Below are positions 11,278 through 24,090 of a stretch of 64,000 nt of DNA, piece after piece; within the stretch, counting starts at the first letter, position 1, and each line of letters begins with the position of its first letter. The position numbers were made by a program, and so were the translations under genes. The DNA comes from Anastatus disparis (lineage: Eukaryota; Arthropoda; Insecta; Hymenoptera; Eupelmidae), in the NCBI GenBank assembly GCA_017163975.1, contig JAFFSR010000352.1, positions 62,001 through 126,000 of the forward strand, in the 5' to 3' direction. The notes beneath the pieces were generated by a model, which ran no database searches, had not been told where the DNA came from, and saw only the letters and a list, made by a program, of their open reading frames with translations.

Positions 11278-11504
11278 TTGGTCGTAATGTAGGGTTGAAA
11301 AAAGGTAGAAAATGAGTTTCAAATCAGTAGAAAATGTGTGCTATTAAATAAAAGGGTGAAAAATAAGAGTGCTATGGGTAAGATATGGGGATTCAACAAC
11401 TAGATTTTTTTTAAAACTATAGAAAGATTTATATCTGTGTATATTATAAAAAAATTTCGCCACCGTTGCCAACGCTGCCGCCGTGTATAAGAATCAATCG
11501 TGGC

Positions 11505-11767
11505 TCCAGTTAGCTATAATGTAGCTGAAATTCAGATGAAATTTTGTTAAAATAGAAGCTACAAGTTAGCTAAATGTTGACTAAAAAATAGCTGAAAGTT
11601 TTATATAAGTTAGCTAAAAGTTAGTTAAAACTTAGCAGAAGTAGGAAAAAATTACCTGAAAATTAGCTGAATTTATTCTTAAAGTCAGTTAAATTATATG
11701 AAATTCAGATAAAATTTGACAAAACGTCAGTTAAAAATTAGCTGATTGAGTTAAATTTAGCTGCATT
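11505..11767. repeat. Degenerate AGTTAGCTAAAA-type repeat array
   Basis: The motif TTAGCTRAAA and close variants recur about ten times with irregular spacing. It abuts the left end of the MITE at 11773. Confidence 0.5.
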
Positions 11768-11772
11768 TCGAC

Positions 11773-12125
11773 GGTCGCGGGGAAGAAGGTGTCATTTAAT
11801 TTTTGGTTGTAGAGAGGTGTCATTTCGATTTTGGTTGAAGAAAAGTGTCATTTTAGTTTGGGTTAAAAGAGGCTTGTGTTTCTCAATTTATATATTTAAT
11901 AAATTTATTTAATTTATCATAGTTTTGTAATTAATTAATTTCTTTTGGGGACTACTACATGATTAAATAAAAAAAAAAATTTTTTTGACATAGCACTTTT
12001 CTTTAAATTAAAATGAAACGAAAGCCTTTTTTTAACCCCAAATCAAATGACACCTTTCTTTAACCAAAATTAAAATGACACCTCTCTACAATCAAAAATT
12101 AAATGACACCTTCTTCCCCGCGACC
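11773..12125. mobile_element. MITE with ~105-bp TIRs made of GTGTCATTT repeats
   Basis: The ends GGTCGCGGGGAAGAAGG and its complement are inverted. Each arm holds three tandem ~29-bp units containing GTGTCATTT and ATTTTGGTT. No ORF. I could not see a clear target duplication, so the superfamily is open. Confidence 0.75.
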
Positions 12126-12681
12126 CGTGATTTAGAGATGCACTGTCAACAAAAAATTTTCTCTTTTTTCTAGAAACTAGTCAAGTGTAGACTCTAATAA
12201 TATATCATAATTCAAGTCCATACTTAAAAACGCTGCCAAGTGCTTTGGCGGAATGCTTTCTCATAGAGCTCTTTGAGTTTCATTAATTTTTTTATATTTA
12301 TTTAAATGTGATTTTAATATAAGAAAATTGTCTAATATTAATATTTACTTATATTGTACTTTATAAATTTCGAACGCATATGCTAGCTGATTGCCTTTTC
12401 AACATTTATAATGTATTTTAAAGCATCAAGTAATACAAAAAAATTTGTTCTATTGAAAAAATGATACAATGTAGTTGTAACAAACTCAGATCTTCGTTTA
12501 TTAATAATTATTTTTTCTTGTACTGTTTTTTTTCTCTTCTCTTTTTCTTTCGCTGAGATTAGAGAAACGAACTTGTCGCTCTTCACATCTGTGAGCCACA
12601 CGCACGGGTCACGCCGCTTATCTCTAATGACCCGCTGTGACCTATGACGTATCTACTAGCTTCTCTAGTAGTAACGAAACA

Positions 12682-12683
<2 letters not shown>
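12126..12683. other. Non-coding stretch
   Basis: No gene is supported. A short block at about 12180-12210 (AGTCAAGTGTAGACT) recurs at 43131, so both may be fragments of one repeat. Confidence 0.4.

Positions 12684-12718
<35 letters not shown>
12684..12718. repeat. (TA)n tract, left flank of the 2.1-kb element
   Basis: TA units directly abutting the left terminus at 12719. Confidence 0.95.
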
Positions 12719-12720
<2 letters not shown>

Positions 12721-14803
12721 GACGTTTCATGTCAACTCGACTGACAAAAAAATAGAATTTGCTGAAAATCCGTGAAGAGGTTCCATTTGATACCCAAAAT
12801 ATACAAAAAAATTTTTAGAGGCATAGGTCAAAGGGATTACGAGTAATAAGTAATAGAATATTGTGATTTTTCAAATTTTTTTGTTAAATTACCAACTTAA
12901 TTATTTTTTTCCTCAGAAACTAAGGATTTTAGAGATTCACTTATAAATATATTTATTGTTGCAAATGATGAGTAGAATCTACACAAATTTTTTTAAATCT
13001 CAGAATTGCTGTCTTCTGATTGGTTCATTTTGTACTTTCATGTAATTTTGAATTTCTGGTGTTCGACCAGGTTGATTTCACTCAGGTTGCACTATGTTAT
13101 GTCTTTTTATAATATCTTGAAGTGAGCTTTGTCTCATCTTAGGCATAGAACTGAGAGAAGAGCTATAGAACTTTGAATATTAAAAAATAAAATAGAATTT
13201 TTAATTTAAAACATATATACTGTGGATTTGGTTCTTCGCTTATAGATAATCCAATATACGAACAAATGATTTTTAAATATCTTAAAAGAGATCTATTTCT
13301 TAATAATTTAATTATTAATTTAGAATCTGAATTGAAATATCAACTGTTCATTATTTAGACATCCTCAAAATACACTCGTAACCAAAACTTATTTATGTGT
13401 TTCAATAAATTGTTATATAATGATATTAAATATGTGTTGAAAAATTTTTTTTTTCAAAATTTATTACCTTTATTATATACTTGAAATAAATGTCAAGTAT
13501 ATAATAAAGGTAATAAAACTATGAGATCTTACCATAATTTTTAACAAAGGATTTTTCAATTTTTTTTCTTTATAAATTAACGTTGAATTTCAGTAATAAA
13601 ATTGTATTATTTCTTGTTATCTTTTTTTTATCATTTATTTAAAAATGTTCTGAAATTTTTTAAATTTTATTAAATATTTACAAAATTACTTGCCAGGCCC
13701 ATGGGTAAATATTTTATGTCAATGTTTAAAGTTAAGAAATTTGTATATAACATATGTATACATATAAACTTTCATTTTATGTAACATTACAGTTATAATG
13801 GGACATAACATGTAAGTATTGAAATCATTTTCTATTCATAACACGTTTCTAATTTTCAATTTAACGGTAATATAATTCTGTAATATTATTTTAATCAATT
13901 ATTGGAATTTATAGTTATTGAAATCAAATAAGAAAAAGGATCTGAATATTTTAATATCTAATATTTATAAAAATCTTAATTTATTAGATTACATAAAACT
14001 ATTATATAAATAATCATTCCTAAATGTATAATACGTATTTAAATAATTTTTCAATACATATGTATTATATATTTATAAACTCATCTTATTTTAAATATTT
14101 AAAATCATAATAACAATTTATTGAAGTACATAAATATGTTTTGGTTGTGAGTGTATTTTGAGGATGTCTAAATATTGAACAGTTGATATTTCAATTCAGA
14201 TTCTAAATTAATACTTAAATTATTAAAAAATAGTTCTCTTTTAAGATATTTAAAAATCATTTGTTCGTATATGGCATTATCTATAAGCGAAGAACCAAAT
14301 CCACAGTATATATGTTTTAAATTGAAAATTCTATTTTTTTTTAATATTCAAAGTTCTGTAGCTCTTCTCTCAGTCCTATGCCTAAGATGAGACAAAACTC
14401 ACTTCAAGATATTATAAAAAGACATAACATAGTGCAACCTGAGTGAAATCAAACTGGTCGAACACCAGAAATTCAAAATTACATGAAAGTACAAAATGAA
14501 CCAATCAGAAGACAGCAATTCTGAGATTTAAAAAAATTTGTGTAGATTCTACTCATCATTTGCAACAATAAATATATTTATAAGTGAATCTCTAAAATCC
14601 TTAGTTTCCAAGGAAAAAAATAATTAAGTTGGTAATTTAACAAAAAAATTTGAAAAATCACAATATTCTATTACTTATTACTCGTAATCCCTTTGACCTA
14701 TGACTCTAAAAATTTTTTTGTATATTTTGGGTATCAAATGGAACCTCTTCACGGATTTTCAGCAAATTCTATTTTTTTTGTCAGTCGAGTTGACATGAAA
14801 CGT

Positions 14804-14806
<3 letters not shown>
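12719..14806. mobile_element. 2.1-kb long-TIR foldback element inserted in a (TA)n tract
   Basis: The ends GGGACGTTTCATGTCAACTC and its complement sit exactly at the edges of TA repeats, consistent with TA target choice (Tc1/mariner type). The arms are ~700 bp each (about 12719-13425 and 14095-14806) and highly similar. The centre holds no transposase; it contains a further small palindrome at about 13465-13516 (TTATTACCTTTATTATATAC and its complement). It is a non-autonomous element; class is inferred from the TA flank only. Confidence 0.85.

Positions 14807-14858
<52 letters not shown>
14807..14858. repeat. (TA)n tract, right flank of the 2.1-kb element
   Basis: TA units directly following the right terminus; they also precede the dispersed repeat at 14859. 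Confidence 0.95.
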
Positions 14859-14860
<2 letters not shown>

Positions 14861-15382
14861 CTCATAGGTCCATACAAAAAAGTTTCATATTATAGTAGTC
14901 ATTTTCTAACTGTACGTTGCTTAGACCAAGGGTCAATAATTGTTAAAAAGCCATTGAAGGCACAGATCAGTCAACCAATAAAAAAATCTAAGTTTGTTTT
15001 AAAATATGTATTCTCTGTTGTAAATCACAATTGTGTACGAAAAAGGAAAAATATAAATAAAGTCAAAATATACAATTTAATAATAAAACTAAACTGTGTA
15101 TATTTATCAAGAATAAAAAAACCATATATATTCCATACATATAGAATTAAGAAGCAAGCATTCATATCCAAGACCAGGTACAAGGTGAGTCTCAAATAAA
15201 TTACAATTAATTTCTTCATTTCCAATTCTAGAAACTGGCTCTCGAGCCTGCTTAATAAACTCACCCGCTACTCTAACCCTTTGCCACGCAAAAGCTTTCT
15301 ATTGTATAACCGCTCTACGCAATAGTAACTGTAACGCGCGAATAAATTAATAATAAAAATTTATTAACGTTCGGACGTTACA
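14859..15382. repeat. Dispersed ~520-bp repeat, copy 1 (possible LTR)
   Basis: It begins right after (TA)n with AGCTCATAGGTCCATAC and ends in GTTCGGACGTTACA. It matches 36519-37037 end to end, with roughly twenty substitutions and one 8-bp indel counted by eye. The palindromic ACGTTCGGACGT end, a nearby AATAAA-like signal and TGGTGTCCAGCGGTGG 12 bp downstream are what one would expect of an LTR followed by a primer binding site, but this is not proven. Confidence 0.75.
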
Positions 15383-18058
15383 GCTATTTAAAAACTGGTG
15401 TCCAGCGGTGGAATTTTTATTTTGTAATTTAGAATCGCGAAATATCGCTAAAAACTATAAACAAAGATAGTAAATTTTTTTTTTTTATTATAAAAATCAA
15501 AGTGTGACAAAAAAAAATAAAATTATAAAATAGAATTCCAAATAAAACTTTAAATAAGATAAAATCTAATACTTAACATATATAAAATAAATACGTACCT
15601 TATCTTGTTTTTTACAATACTAAATAAACGCTCTTTCTCTCAAATCATTTTTTGGTTATATTTCATGTCGAGAAATAATAGCAATTAATAAATCAAAATA
15701 AAAGAAAATAAATGATTAACAAATATTGTTAATAATAAAATAATTATACATAAATTAATAATAAAAATTTACAAATCTTAATTAAATACTAAGAGATAGA
15801 TATATCTTATCGTAATATACACGCATAGAAACTTTTTTATAATATATAATCTTTTTATCATTAATTAACTTTATACAGATAACCATAATACTAACACTTG
15901 TACAACTGTTTTTTTTTTCATTAAATACTATAAAAATTATCTAAGTTAATTTGATATTTTAAATCAAATTAACACATCAAACACCGATAATTGGGACGGA
16001 TAATTATATCGGTAATTTAATATTTTAAACTGTTACGTGGCAAGTTCCCCGAACCTCCGAGTGAATCCCCGAAGCCACGAACTTACCTGGGTTCACAAAA
16101 TAGTTAATTTCAATTGAGCGCCAGTGAACCCTGCTCAGCTAGCTGGATAGAGCAACTTTAGAGGGGGTCAATACTTACTGGCCTGCCTCGGGTTGCAGGC
16201 TGGTTCTAACGATCAGAGTGGTCCAGAAAATTTCAATGTAATTTATTATTTAAGAAAGCTTTAAGAAGTTAAAAAGAACAATATTAAATATATAAAAATC
16301 AAAATGAATTTTAACTTTAAAAGATACTATTAATATTAAATGACTCTAATTATTTAAGAAGAATAAATGATATAATCAATTTTATTTAACTTATAATTCT
16401 TCTCCTGAAAAGAGGAAGAGGAAAAATGAGCAGTTGATTCTCTATTTAACTTTAATTTTAAAATTCTTATATTATCAATTTAAAAGAAAATTTCGTTGAT
16501 ACATCACAAAAAAACAACAAGAAAGGAAACGCCCCTCTAATTGCTTTACTACACTTAGGTTGTGCGCGTGTGTGAAAGACCAAGAATCTATAACTCTGTT
16601 GCACGTGCAATCGATTCAATCACCTTTTAGGTTAACACCGTACAAAGAATAATTATTTGTAAATGAAATTACGCGTCGCTCGATTTCCTTACCGCGTAGT
16701 CACATAACCTAACACTTACACTTTGCACTTCAATAAAATTTTAAGGAATTAATATTAATCTCGCTCGCACTACTCCATATCAAATAAATAAGAACTTAAG
16801 ATTTTAATTTATAACTACGTATAGCTATCTCGCTCGCACTTCTGTAAAAACGGACGCCACGTCGTTTCTTTCTCACTATTTAACTATCTCACAATAATAT
16901 AGGTTCATATACATAACAATTTTAGTAATTGAATAATATATATAGAACTGTAAGAACAACTTTTATTTAATTCGACTATTCACGATTCTCGTGTTTAATT
17001 TAAAGAACAAGATGGTGTTGCGTCGCCGAACAAAAACGCCTTTGCACGTGGCTTTCTCTTTTCTTGTAATTTTCACTTAATTTTCTGTTTTTATATCTTT
17101 ATTCATATTTTCACTAAACCGCACTGATGTTAATTTTAATACGCTCGCGGTCGCAATCAAGGAAACGTTATCTTATTAGTAATAACATAAAATTATATCT
17201 CTTAAGGAGAACCGAGAAAGGTATCGAGGAAAACCAACAGAATTAGAAAATACTATTTCTTACTTGCTAACCCGCTGGTAGAATTCCATTTACAGTTGCT
17301 TTGCTGCAGATTCCCTCTCAGTAGTCGAAAACGAAAAAAAAGAACGTGACGCTGGTACAAGAGAAGACAATGGCGTGGTGGAAAGAACGGAAACGATGAT
17401 GGTTCCAAGAGGTGGTCGCACCCAGTCGCCAAGTCGTCGTCTCTGGAGATGTCTCACCGTAGCCTTCTTTCTTTCCCTTCATTTCTCCTTTTCCTTTTAT
17501 CTAGCCCACGACTTCTCTGCTCTCGTTTCTCTTTTTACTCCTTAGCTTCACCGATAATATTCAACAAAAAAAGGAGAAGTTCCAACTTTACTCGAATGTA
17601 CTCAACGAGTGCTGCTCCCAGGATCATCTTCTTTCAAGAAGAAGGAAATGACATTCCCGTTCGGTCTATTGTCCATCTCTGTCGCACCTAGCTACTTTCC
17701 ATTTTCTATCCTTATTTCTCGCCGCGTCTTAGTCTCTCTTTTGATCTCTTCAGTTACGAGTCGCTATCGACAGCTTAATCGACTCTTGGTCGCGGATCTT
17801 CTATCTCTATCACTCTAGAAAATTTTTATACTGTATTCGAAGTTGTTATGTTGCTTCACGCAGTAGAAACATCGATTATCGAAGATTTCTACTCGTAGCT
17901 ATTTCTCATTGATCGATTTTACATGTGTATGTACAGCTATATGGCGCGGCGTTGAAATATCTAAGTATGCGTATATATCTATATATACACATCATATCTA
18001 TATATATCCCCTCTTCTTTCTCGAACTCAGCGGTTCCATGTCTTGTACGTTTTATTCT

Positions 18059-18062
<4 letters not shown>
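15383..18062. other. Non-coding stretch with mixed composition
   Basis: No ORF with a recognisable product. 16030-16230 is GC-richer and contains a tRNA-like D-arm (GCTC/GAGC). 17300-17960 is pyrimidine-rich and looks like promoter or UTR sequence. I assign no gene. Confidence 0.4.
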
Positions 18063-18110
<48 letters not shown>

Positions 18111-18120
18111 CATATATATA
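18063..18120. repeat. (TA)n microsatellite
   Basis: TA run with CATACA interruptions at the right end. Confidence 0.93.
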
Positions 18121-19524
18121 TCTAATGTACAGACTGTTCCTCTTATGTGTTGAGCCTGAATGCGTTTGTGCTATCTATTTTTCTCGCTCTTATGCTGTCG
18201 CCATGACAGTTTCTGCTACGTCGCGTCGCTTCCAATTTCGTGTTGCCGCTTTGTTGTAACTCCTCGTGATTCGTTTATGAAATGTTTCTCGTGGACGTTA
18301 ATCCTGAGTTTCTAGTGCATCTAGTATGTGTATATATACGCGTCGTGTTCCTGAAGCCTTTTTCATTTGCCGCACGCATGATCATAATCTTCTTTCTCTT
18401 TCTCACTTATGTACATCATTACAGCTGATCCTTCTTGCTGTGCTTCTGTCTTTGCGTCTGCTCTTACTCTTAGGTTTACGATGAATATTTTTTTTCTATT
18501 TAAATAACTATTAATTATTTTATTTTTATTTCTGGTTTTCCCCTGTAGTTTTCTCGACTCTCCTTTACATCTGTTAATTTCTTACGCTTGAGAAAAATCA
18601 TTTAAAATTAAAAAAAACGTTACAAAAATAAAACATAAGATTTATGAATTAAAAAATAAGTGCGCTCGCTTGTTATAATTTCGCTTTTTATACTTAATAA
18701 CTACTCTATTCAAATTTTACTCCTTGTGATTTATTTTATACATCACAAAACTATAATCACTTAAAATAAATTATACTTCTTTTAAATTTAATTATAAGTA
18801 TCTAATCTTTTTGCTTATTGGTTTCTTTTCTTATATAAAGAAAAAAAAGTGTGAACCTTAATTGAAAGATTATTTTTTTTTAACTTTAAACTAATAAATT
18901 ACTTCCAAATTTTTCTTTCATTTTCTTTTATTTACAAATTTTTGTTTTGAGCAACGATTGAAAACGAATTCCTCTTAGAATTCAATTTTAAATAAATTCG
19001 TAATTATTAATTAAAGTTAAATATTAATTACATAACCGAGTAACACTAAATTCTTATCACCTCCTCAAACTAATATTTTTGTAAACTGATTTGACTTAAA
19101 TATAATAATTAATCTTATATATTTTAATTATAAATTATTATTTTCCATGAACAAAATACTTTCCTCATAACTTAAAAATTTACAAAACATAAAAATAATA
19201 ATAATTAAGTAATAAACTATGACTATTTCTTTTTTTTTTTATTTCTTGTTTTTTTTACTAAAAATTATATAACATTAAATAATTCCTCCTTCTCTCTTTC
19301 GATCCCCTATTTTTTTTATAAGTTCTTTTAACAAGCGGAAAAATACACAGCTGCGTGCATAGAAAATCTATACACGTGCACATAGCTCATTGCCGTACAG
19401 TTCCCGACGGCAACTCACAGAAATTTTCGCTCCGCACGTTAATGCTCTTTCGAAGAAAAAAAATGATAAAAGAAATAAAACAACGCAACGCTCAAATACA
19501 AAAGGTTGACTGTCTTTGATATTA
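18121..19524. other. AT-rich non-coding stretch
   Basis: No gene or element end is recognised. Short ORFs here are low-complexity. Confidence 0.45.
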
Positions 19525-19737
19525 TTAATCCTTTCACTGGCAATGTATCATATATGATAAAAAAAAGTCGTGCCACAACTGGCGATGTATCATATATGAT
19601 CAAGTTGAATAACTGCTGCATTTTTCAACCAATTCATTTCAAATTCAGTGTGTAAGGGTTTTGGGGGTAGCTGATTTTTATTGTCTTACCATTTTTGGCA
19701 CGTAAAGTAAAAAAAGATGCACCAGTAAAAGGGTTAA
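19525..19737. mobile_element. piggyBac-type MITE with duplicated palindrome
   Basis: TTAA flanks both ends (19525-19528 and 19734-19737), with TIRs TCCTTTCACTGGC and CCCTTTTACTGGTGC. TTAA plus CCYTTT ends are typical of piggyBac-related MITEs. Near the left end the palindrome TATCATATATGAT occurs twice (19546-19559 and 19588-19600), each preceded by a GGCRATG. Confidence 0.8.
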
Positions 19738-20375
19738 ATCAACAAATAAAAAACCAATCAAATTTTTTTATCATTAACGAAGTTTTTTTTACTAACAAAA
19801 AAAAAGAGAGAGATTTATCTTCCATTAGATAAATTACTAATAATATAAATATTAATCGACAAACACATATTTCCTTTTTTTTTGCAATAAACAATTTTCT
19901 TTATAAAAAAAATAGTTAGGATTAATTAAAAAATTCAACTAATTATTAAAATAACGAAAATCGGTTTAAACTCTTAATAATACCGAGCATACGAGCATCT
20001 TTTTTTCCCTATTTCTCTCTTTCTCTCCCCTTGACTTATACTATACTTAAAACTAAGGCCTTTCAGCCTAGTAGTCTGCGCGCCGCAACACCCGAAACTT
20101 CTTCTCTCTCTTTCTTCTCTCTCTTCTTCTTCTTCTTTTCTCTTTTCTTTTACTATCTTTCAATACGCTTCTCCTACAACGTTAGAACGATCTCCCATAC
20201 CACTCGGTCTCCCTTCTCTTTTTATAAGTATATATATTCATATATACGTATACGTAGCTTTTTCCCATGATCCATTCTCCTCTACGATAATTGCTATTAT
20301 AAAATATTATAATTAATCATCTAATTATTAACAATCATAATATAATAGAATATTGTAACATATACATTTGTATAC

Positions 20376-20378
<3 letters not shown>
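19738..20378. other. Non-coding stretch
   Basis: Contains a CT-rich block at 20000-20220 but no supported gene. Confidence 0.4.

Positions 20379-20440
<62 letters not shown>
20379..20440. repeat. (TA)n microsatellite
   Basis: About 30 TA units. Confidence 0.96.
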
Positions 20441-20441
<1 letters not shown>

Positions 20442-20978
20442 TCATAAACATATTGTGTTACATACATCATAACGTTCACATATAAATATACATACTTCCC
20501 TATGTTTTTCTTTATATACATATACACACATATTAACTCTAAGAACCCCACCCCCCTTTATTTCAACAAATTTTGAAGAGCAGCTTTGTTTTCATTACAA
20601 CAAAGTCAAGCCCGTACTATAATGTATATGCGTGTATGTGCGTGAATGATTGTGCACGCAAGTATACGTACACAGATTCCTAGCACCCATTCTACAAGCA
20701 GCCGTCATACTCGTTGTTTTAATTCATTTACAAATTTCATCAATTCAATATAGTTGATCATACATATATATGGACAAATTAAAATAACTCCGCACCGTAA
20801 CAAATTCTTTTTTTACGTTCAGTTGTCAAAATATCTTTTTTTTTGGGACTCTCTAAAATAATTATCAAGTGAATTAATAATAAAATTTAATTTTTCTTTT
20901 AAATCAATTTAAAAATAATAAATTGAAGTTTTTTTCTATTATCAATTAAAATCTTATTCTTTCTTTTTATTAAAACCA

Positions 20979-23133
20979 CTAGTATCCCCCGTCTCGGCTT
21001 CGCCCGCGCAATAGTTGGGCAGAAGTCGGTAGGTATAGAAATAGAATCTCAAAAACTATTATTTATTAAATCGTACTCTTACAAAACTTTGGAATACACA
21101 ACATTTTTTGTTTGTGAACCATGTAATAGAATGAATTTAATAGAATGAATTTTCATTTAAAATAATTTTTTTTTGTAGAAAAAATAAGCATTGAATTTTT
21201 TTTTTTATTTTTCGATATATGTTCAATTTAGTACCAATAAGTCAAAAAATATATTTGAATTGACGATAGATAATTTTTTTAGCAAATCAAAATCGTAAAA
21301 GAGATATTAATAAATATGAATGTTCAACAATGATAGGGAATAAGTGCAATAAAAATTTATTGCCGATAAGCTGTTCGTATTATCCTCGCGATATAAGTAC
21401 CTATACCGTGCTAATCTAGTAGAATGAGCGGCAAAACAGGTCGCCACCTATTGAGAAGAGAACGAAGTGTCATTTTTAATAAAAACATCGTAAGTTATTA
21501 AAATTAAAGTGACATGAAAAAAGTATAAAATAATTTAATTTTTATCTTTAAAAATGACTAAAAATGAAATCAATTAAAAATTTTTTAAAAAATAATTACA
21601 TTTAAAAAAAATTTTTTTTCCATAATTATGTCGATTTTAGTAAACATTAACTAAAAATGACAATTTAACCTTCAGCACTTATTTATTCAAAAATGACAAA
21701 AATCTGAAATGAGAATAAAAAATTTAAAAAAAAATAATTTCATTGAAAAAAATTTTTTTTCTTGAATATGTAAATTTTTGTTCAAACTAAAAATGACAAT
21801 TTAACCTTAAGAGGAGGCCGTATCATTCTGTTCTTGTCTAATCTAAATTTTCGTTATTATAAATAAATAAAATATTTTCATAGAAAAGTAAGACAACCGC
21901 CCAATAGAGCAAAAGACAAGCAAACGATTCTTTTCTATGAAAAAATATGAAATTTTTATTATTTTTCGAGTGAAGTCTGAAACGGAAAAACAATCGAACT
22001 TGATTGAGTTGATTTGACTGTTTTTTCGTTTCAGACTTCACTCGAAAAATAATAAAAATTTCATATTTTTTCATAGAAAAGAATCGTTTGCTTGTCTTTT
22101 GCTCTATTGGGCGGTTGTCTTACTTTTCTATGAAAATATTTTATTTATTTATAATAACGAAAATTTAGATTAGACAAGGACAGAATGATACGACCGCCTC
22201 TTAAGCATTTTTTCTTGAATAAAATCGGTAAATATATATAATATTGAAAAAATTTATTTTTTCCGAAAATTTGCTGAAATATTTGTTTGAAAATATCACA
22301 GGATGATAAAATCAACGTTATTTGCAATTGTGTTAATAAATGGAAAAAAATTTTTTTTTCATATTATTAATGATTAAAAAAGTTGAAAAAAAACTTATTT
22401 GTATAAAAATGGTTAAGTTTTGTAAACATCAAATTTCTTGAAAAATCTATGAGAAATTAACGTGATTTGAAAGCGGGTCAAATATCTTATATTTTTTGTT
22501 AATATATTTGGAATAAAATTTTTAGAAAAAATCGAAAATCATACATAATTATTTGTTATTTTTAAAATTATTTTATTAACCATGAAGGGTTAAATTCTCA
22601 TGTATGAGCCAATAAATATTTGAGGAATGAAAAATTTTCTCGAATAAGATATAAATTTTTTTCTAAAGTTAAAAAAATTGTCTAATTTTTTATTCTGCCT
22701 AATGGAATAGGAAAATATTTCATTAAATAATCCGAGGTAATAATACTCTGTGATTAGAAAATATGCAATAAAAATTTATTGTGTTAAAGTTACGGAATAT
22801 CATAGGTGTATAAGTATTTCTACCGTACCAGTTTAATAAAATGAAAGACAAAATCGGTCGCCACCTATTGGGCAACCAAGGAAAGTAGCAATGATAGAGC
22901 ATGTTGACTGCAGAACGCCGAAGAAAAGTAGTCCCTATTCCCTACGCGTTAAGATCTAGGTCTATAATTATTTTATTGCAATTATTGATTAAAAAATTAA
23001 TTATTTATATACCCTATGACACTCGTCACATTATAAAGAATTTAAATTTAAAATTTGAAAACGATCGGTTCAGTAGTTTTTGAGATAATTGAGAACATTC
23101 AAACAAACGCTGTCCTTTTATATAATAGTAAGA
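20979..23133 (-). mobile_element. Non-autonomous Helitron with both termini
   Basis: Read on the minus strand, it starts at 23133 with TCTTACTATTATATAAAAGG, a canonical Helitron 5' end, preceded by A. It ends at 20979 with GGGGGATACTAG followed by T, i.e. the CTRR 3' end at an A^T target. Just before the end is GGGCGAAGCCG, a weak 3' hairpin. There is no Rep/helicase inside, so it was moved in trans. A TTAA MITE (21807-22204) is nested in it. Two internal blocks (about 21340-21470 and 22765-22890, both containing GGTCGCCACCTATTG) are diverged direct repeats. Confidence 0.82.
21807..22204. mobile_element. TTAA foldback MITE, family member 1
   Basis: TTAA (21807-21810 and 22201-22204) flanks a nearly perfect palindrome. 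The ends read GAGGAGGCCGTATCATTCTG and GAGGCGGTCGTATCATTCTG, followed by TTGTCTAATCTAAATTTTCG. It shares its terminal ~40 bp with four other elements here. It has no ORF and is nested in the Helitron. Confidence 0.88.
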
Positions 23134-23189
23134 TTATTATTAAATAACATATTACTATGTATATATATATATATATCTCTATATTATAT

Positions 23190-23560
23190 AGTTGTAAGGA
23201 AATTTTCTACGACCAAGGTCCTCCCCTTCTCTTCTTTTCCTCATCCTCTTACCTAATTTTGATCCTCTTTTTTCCCTTATTTTTTACGTTATTTTACGTT
23301 ATTTATTCCTCTTCCTTTTCTTTTCCTTTTCCCTTCCTCCCCTCTTCTTTTTCTCTTCTTTTGAGTTTCCTCATGCCTTCATTTTCTCTTCCTTTTCTCT
23401 TCCTCAAAAAATCCATCACTTTTTTCCGTTATTTTTACGTTATTTTAGGTCATTTTTGCTCCTCCTCAGGTAAATCCTCAAATTTTACCTTTTTTTTGTG
23501 TTATTTTACGTTATTTTACGTTTTTGTTCCTTAGCTGCTCCTTAGCTCATTCTCTTTGAT
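23190..23560 (+). repeat. Pyrimidine-rich tract with TTTTACGTTA repeats
   Basis: About 350 bp of almost pure C/T on the + strand, broken by clusters of ACGTTATTTT at about 23287, 23433 and 23502. An ORF across it is low-complexity and not believed. Confidence 0.6.
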
Positions 23561-23600
23561 CCTCAATTTCATTGAAATTCCATCATTTGAAAAGCTTTTT

Positions 23601-23793
23601 GCTAATTTTTATTGTTTGCACCTACTGCTTTTACTTTAAATATATAGAACAAACATATTAAGTTAATAATTTTTATGATAAATTTTATAAAATTTTATAC
23701 AATTATTGTTTAAAAGAATAAATGACATCAAACATGGTAAAATGGAAATTTCGCAAGCCTCCTGTGCGTAAGCGCGCCAACCTCCACTACTAA
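23601..23793 (+). repeat. ~190-bp direct repeat, copy A
   Basis: Starts GCTAATTTTTATTGTTTGC and ends AACCTCCACTACTAA. It matches 24091-24280 with few changes. The second copy directly abuts the Helitron helicase remnant, so the unit is probably Helitron sequence. Confidence 0.85.
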
Positions 23794-23977
23794 GTGAAAC
23801 TGTAAAACATTAATTCATTGAAATTATTTTAAATTCAAAATGTTCTTTTAACATTATAATTTTTATATTTTAAATTAGATCAATGTTTTTCAATATTTTG
23901 ATTATTACTTTGAATTATTTTATAATGAGTATCTAATAAATCAAGTGTACCACTTGTAACGAGGATAAAAAATTACT

Positions 23978-24000
23978 CGTATACTATGATATAGTATACG
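23978..24000. other. Short perfect palindrome CGTATACTAT
   Basis: Ten-base arms with a 3-nt centre, between the two 190-bp repeats. Confidence 0.7.
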
Positions 24001-24090
24001 CATATATCCATCTTCGTTGTGAGTCGCACAGCACAACGTAGATTTTTATGCTTGATGTGTGAGTATAAGAGTGAGACCGAGAGAGTCTGT

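Noticed and set aside
12174..12215. Short block shared with 43130-43165
   Set aside because: Only about 30 bases match; too little to define a repeat family.
15331..15382. TGTAACG...CGTTACA as a mini-element of 52 bp
   Set aside because: The match is short and lies inside the larger 520-bp repeat, whose end it marks; more likely an LTR-type terminus.
16132..16215. tRNA-like D-arm (GCTC..GGATAGAGC) and a GGTTC box
   Set aside because: The D-stem to T-loop spacing is about 67 nt, far too long for a tRNA, and no acceptor stem pairs. A tRNA-derived SINE is possible but I could not support it.
17449..17818. Ser/Leu-rich ORFs starting MSHRSLLSFPSF
   Set aside because: Low-complexity pyrimidine-rich sequence with two overlapping frames; no domain.
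23157..23534. 125-codon Phe/Ser/Leu ORF
   Set aside because: Product of the pyrimidine tract.
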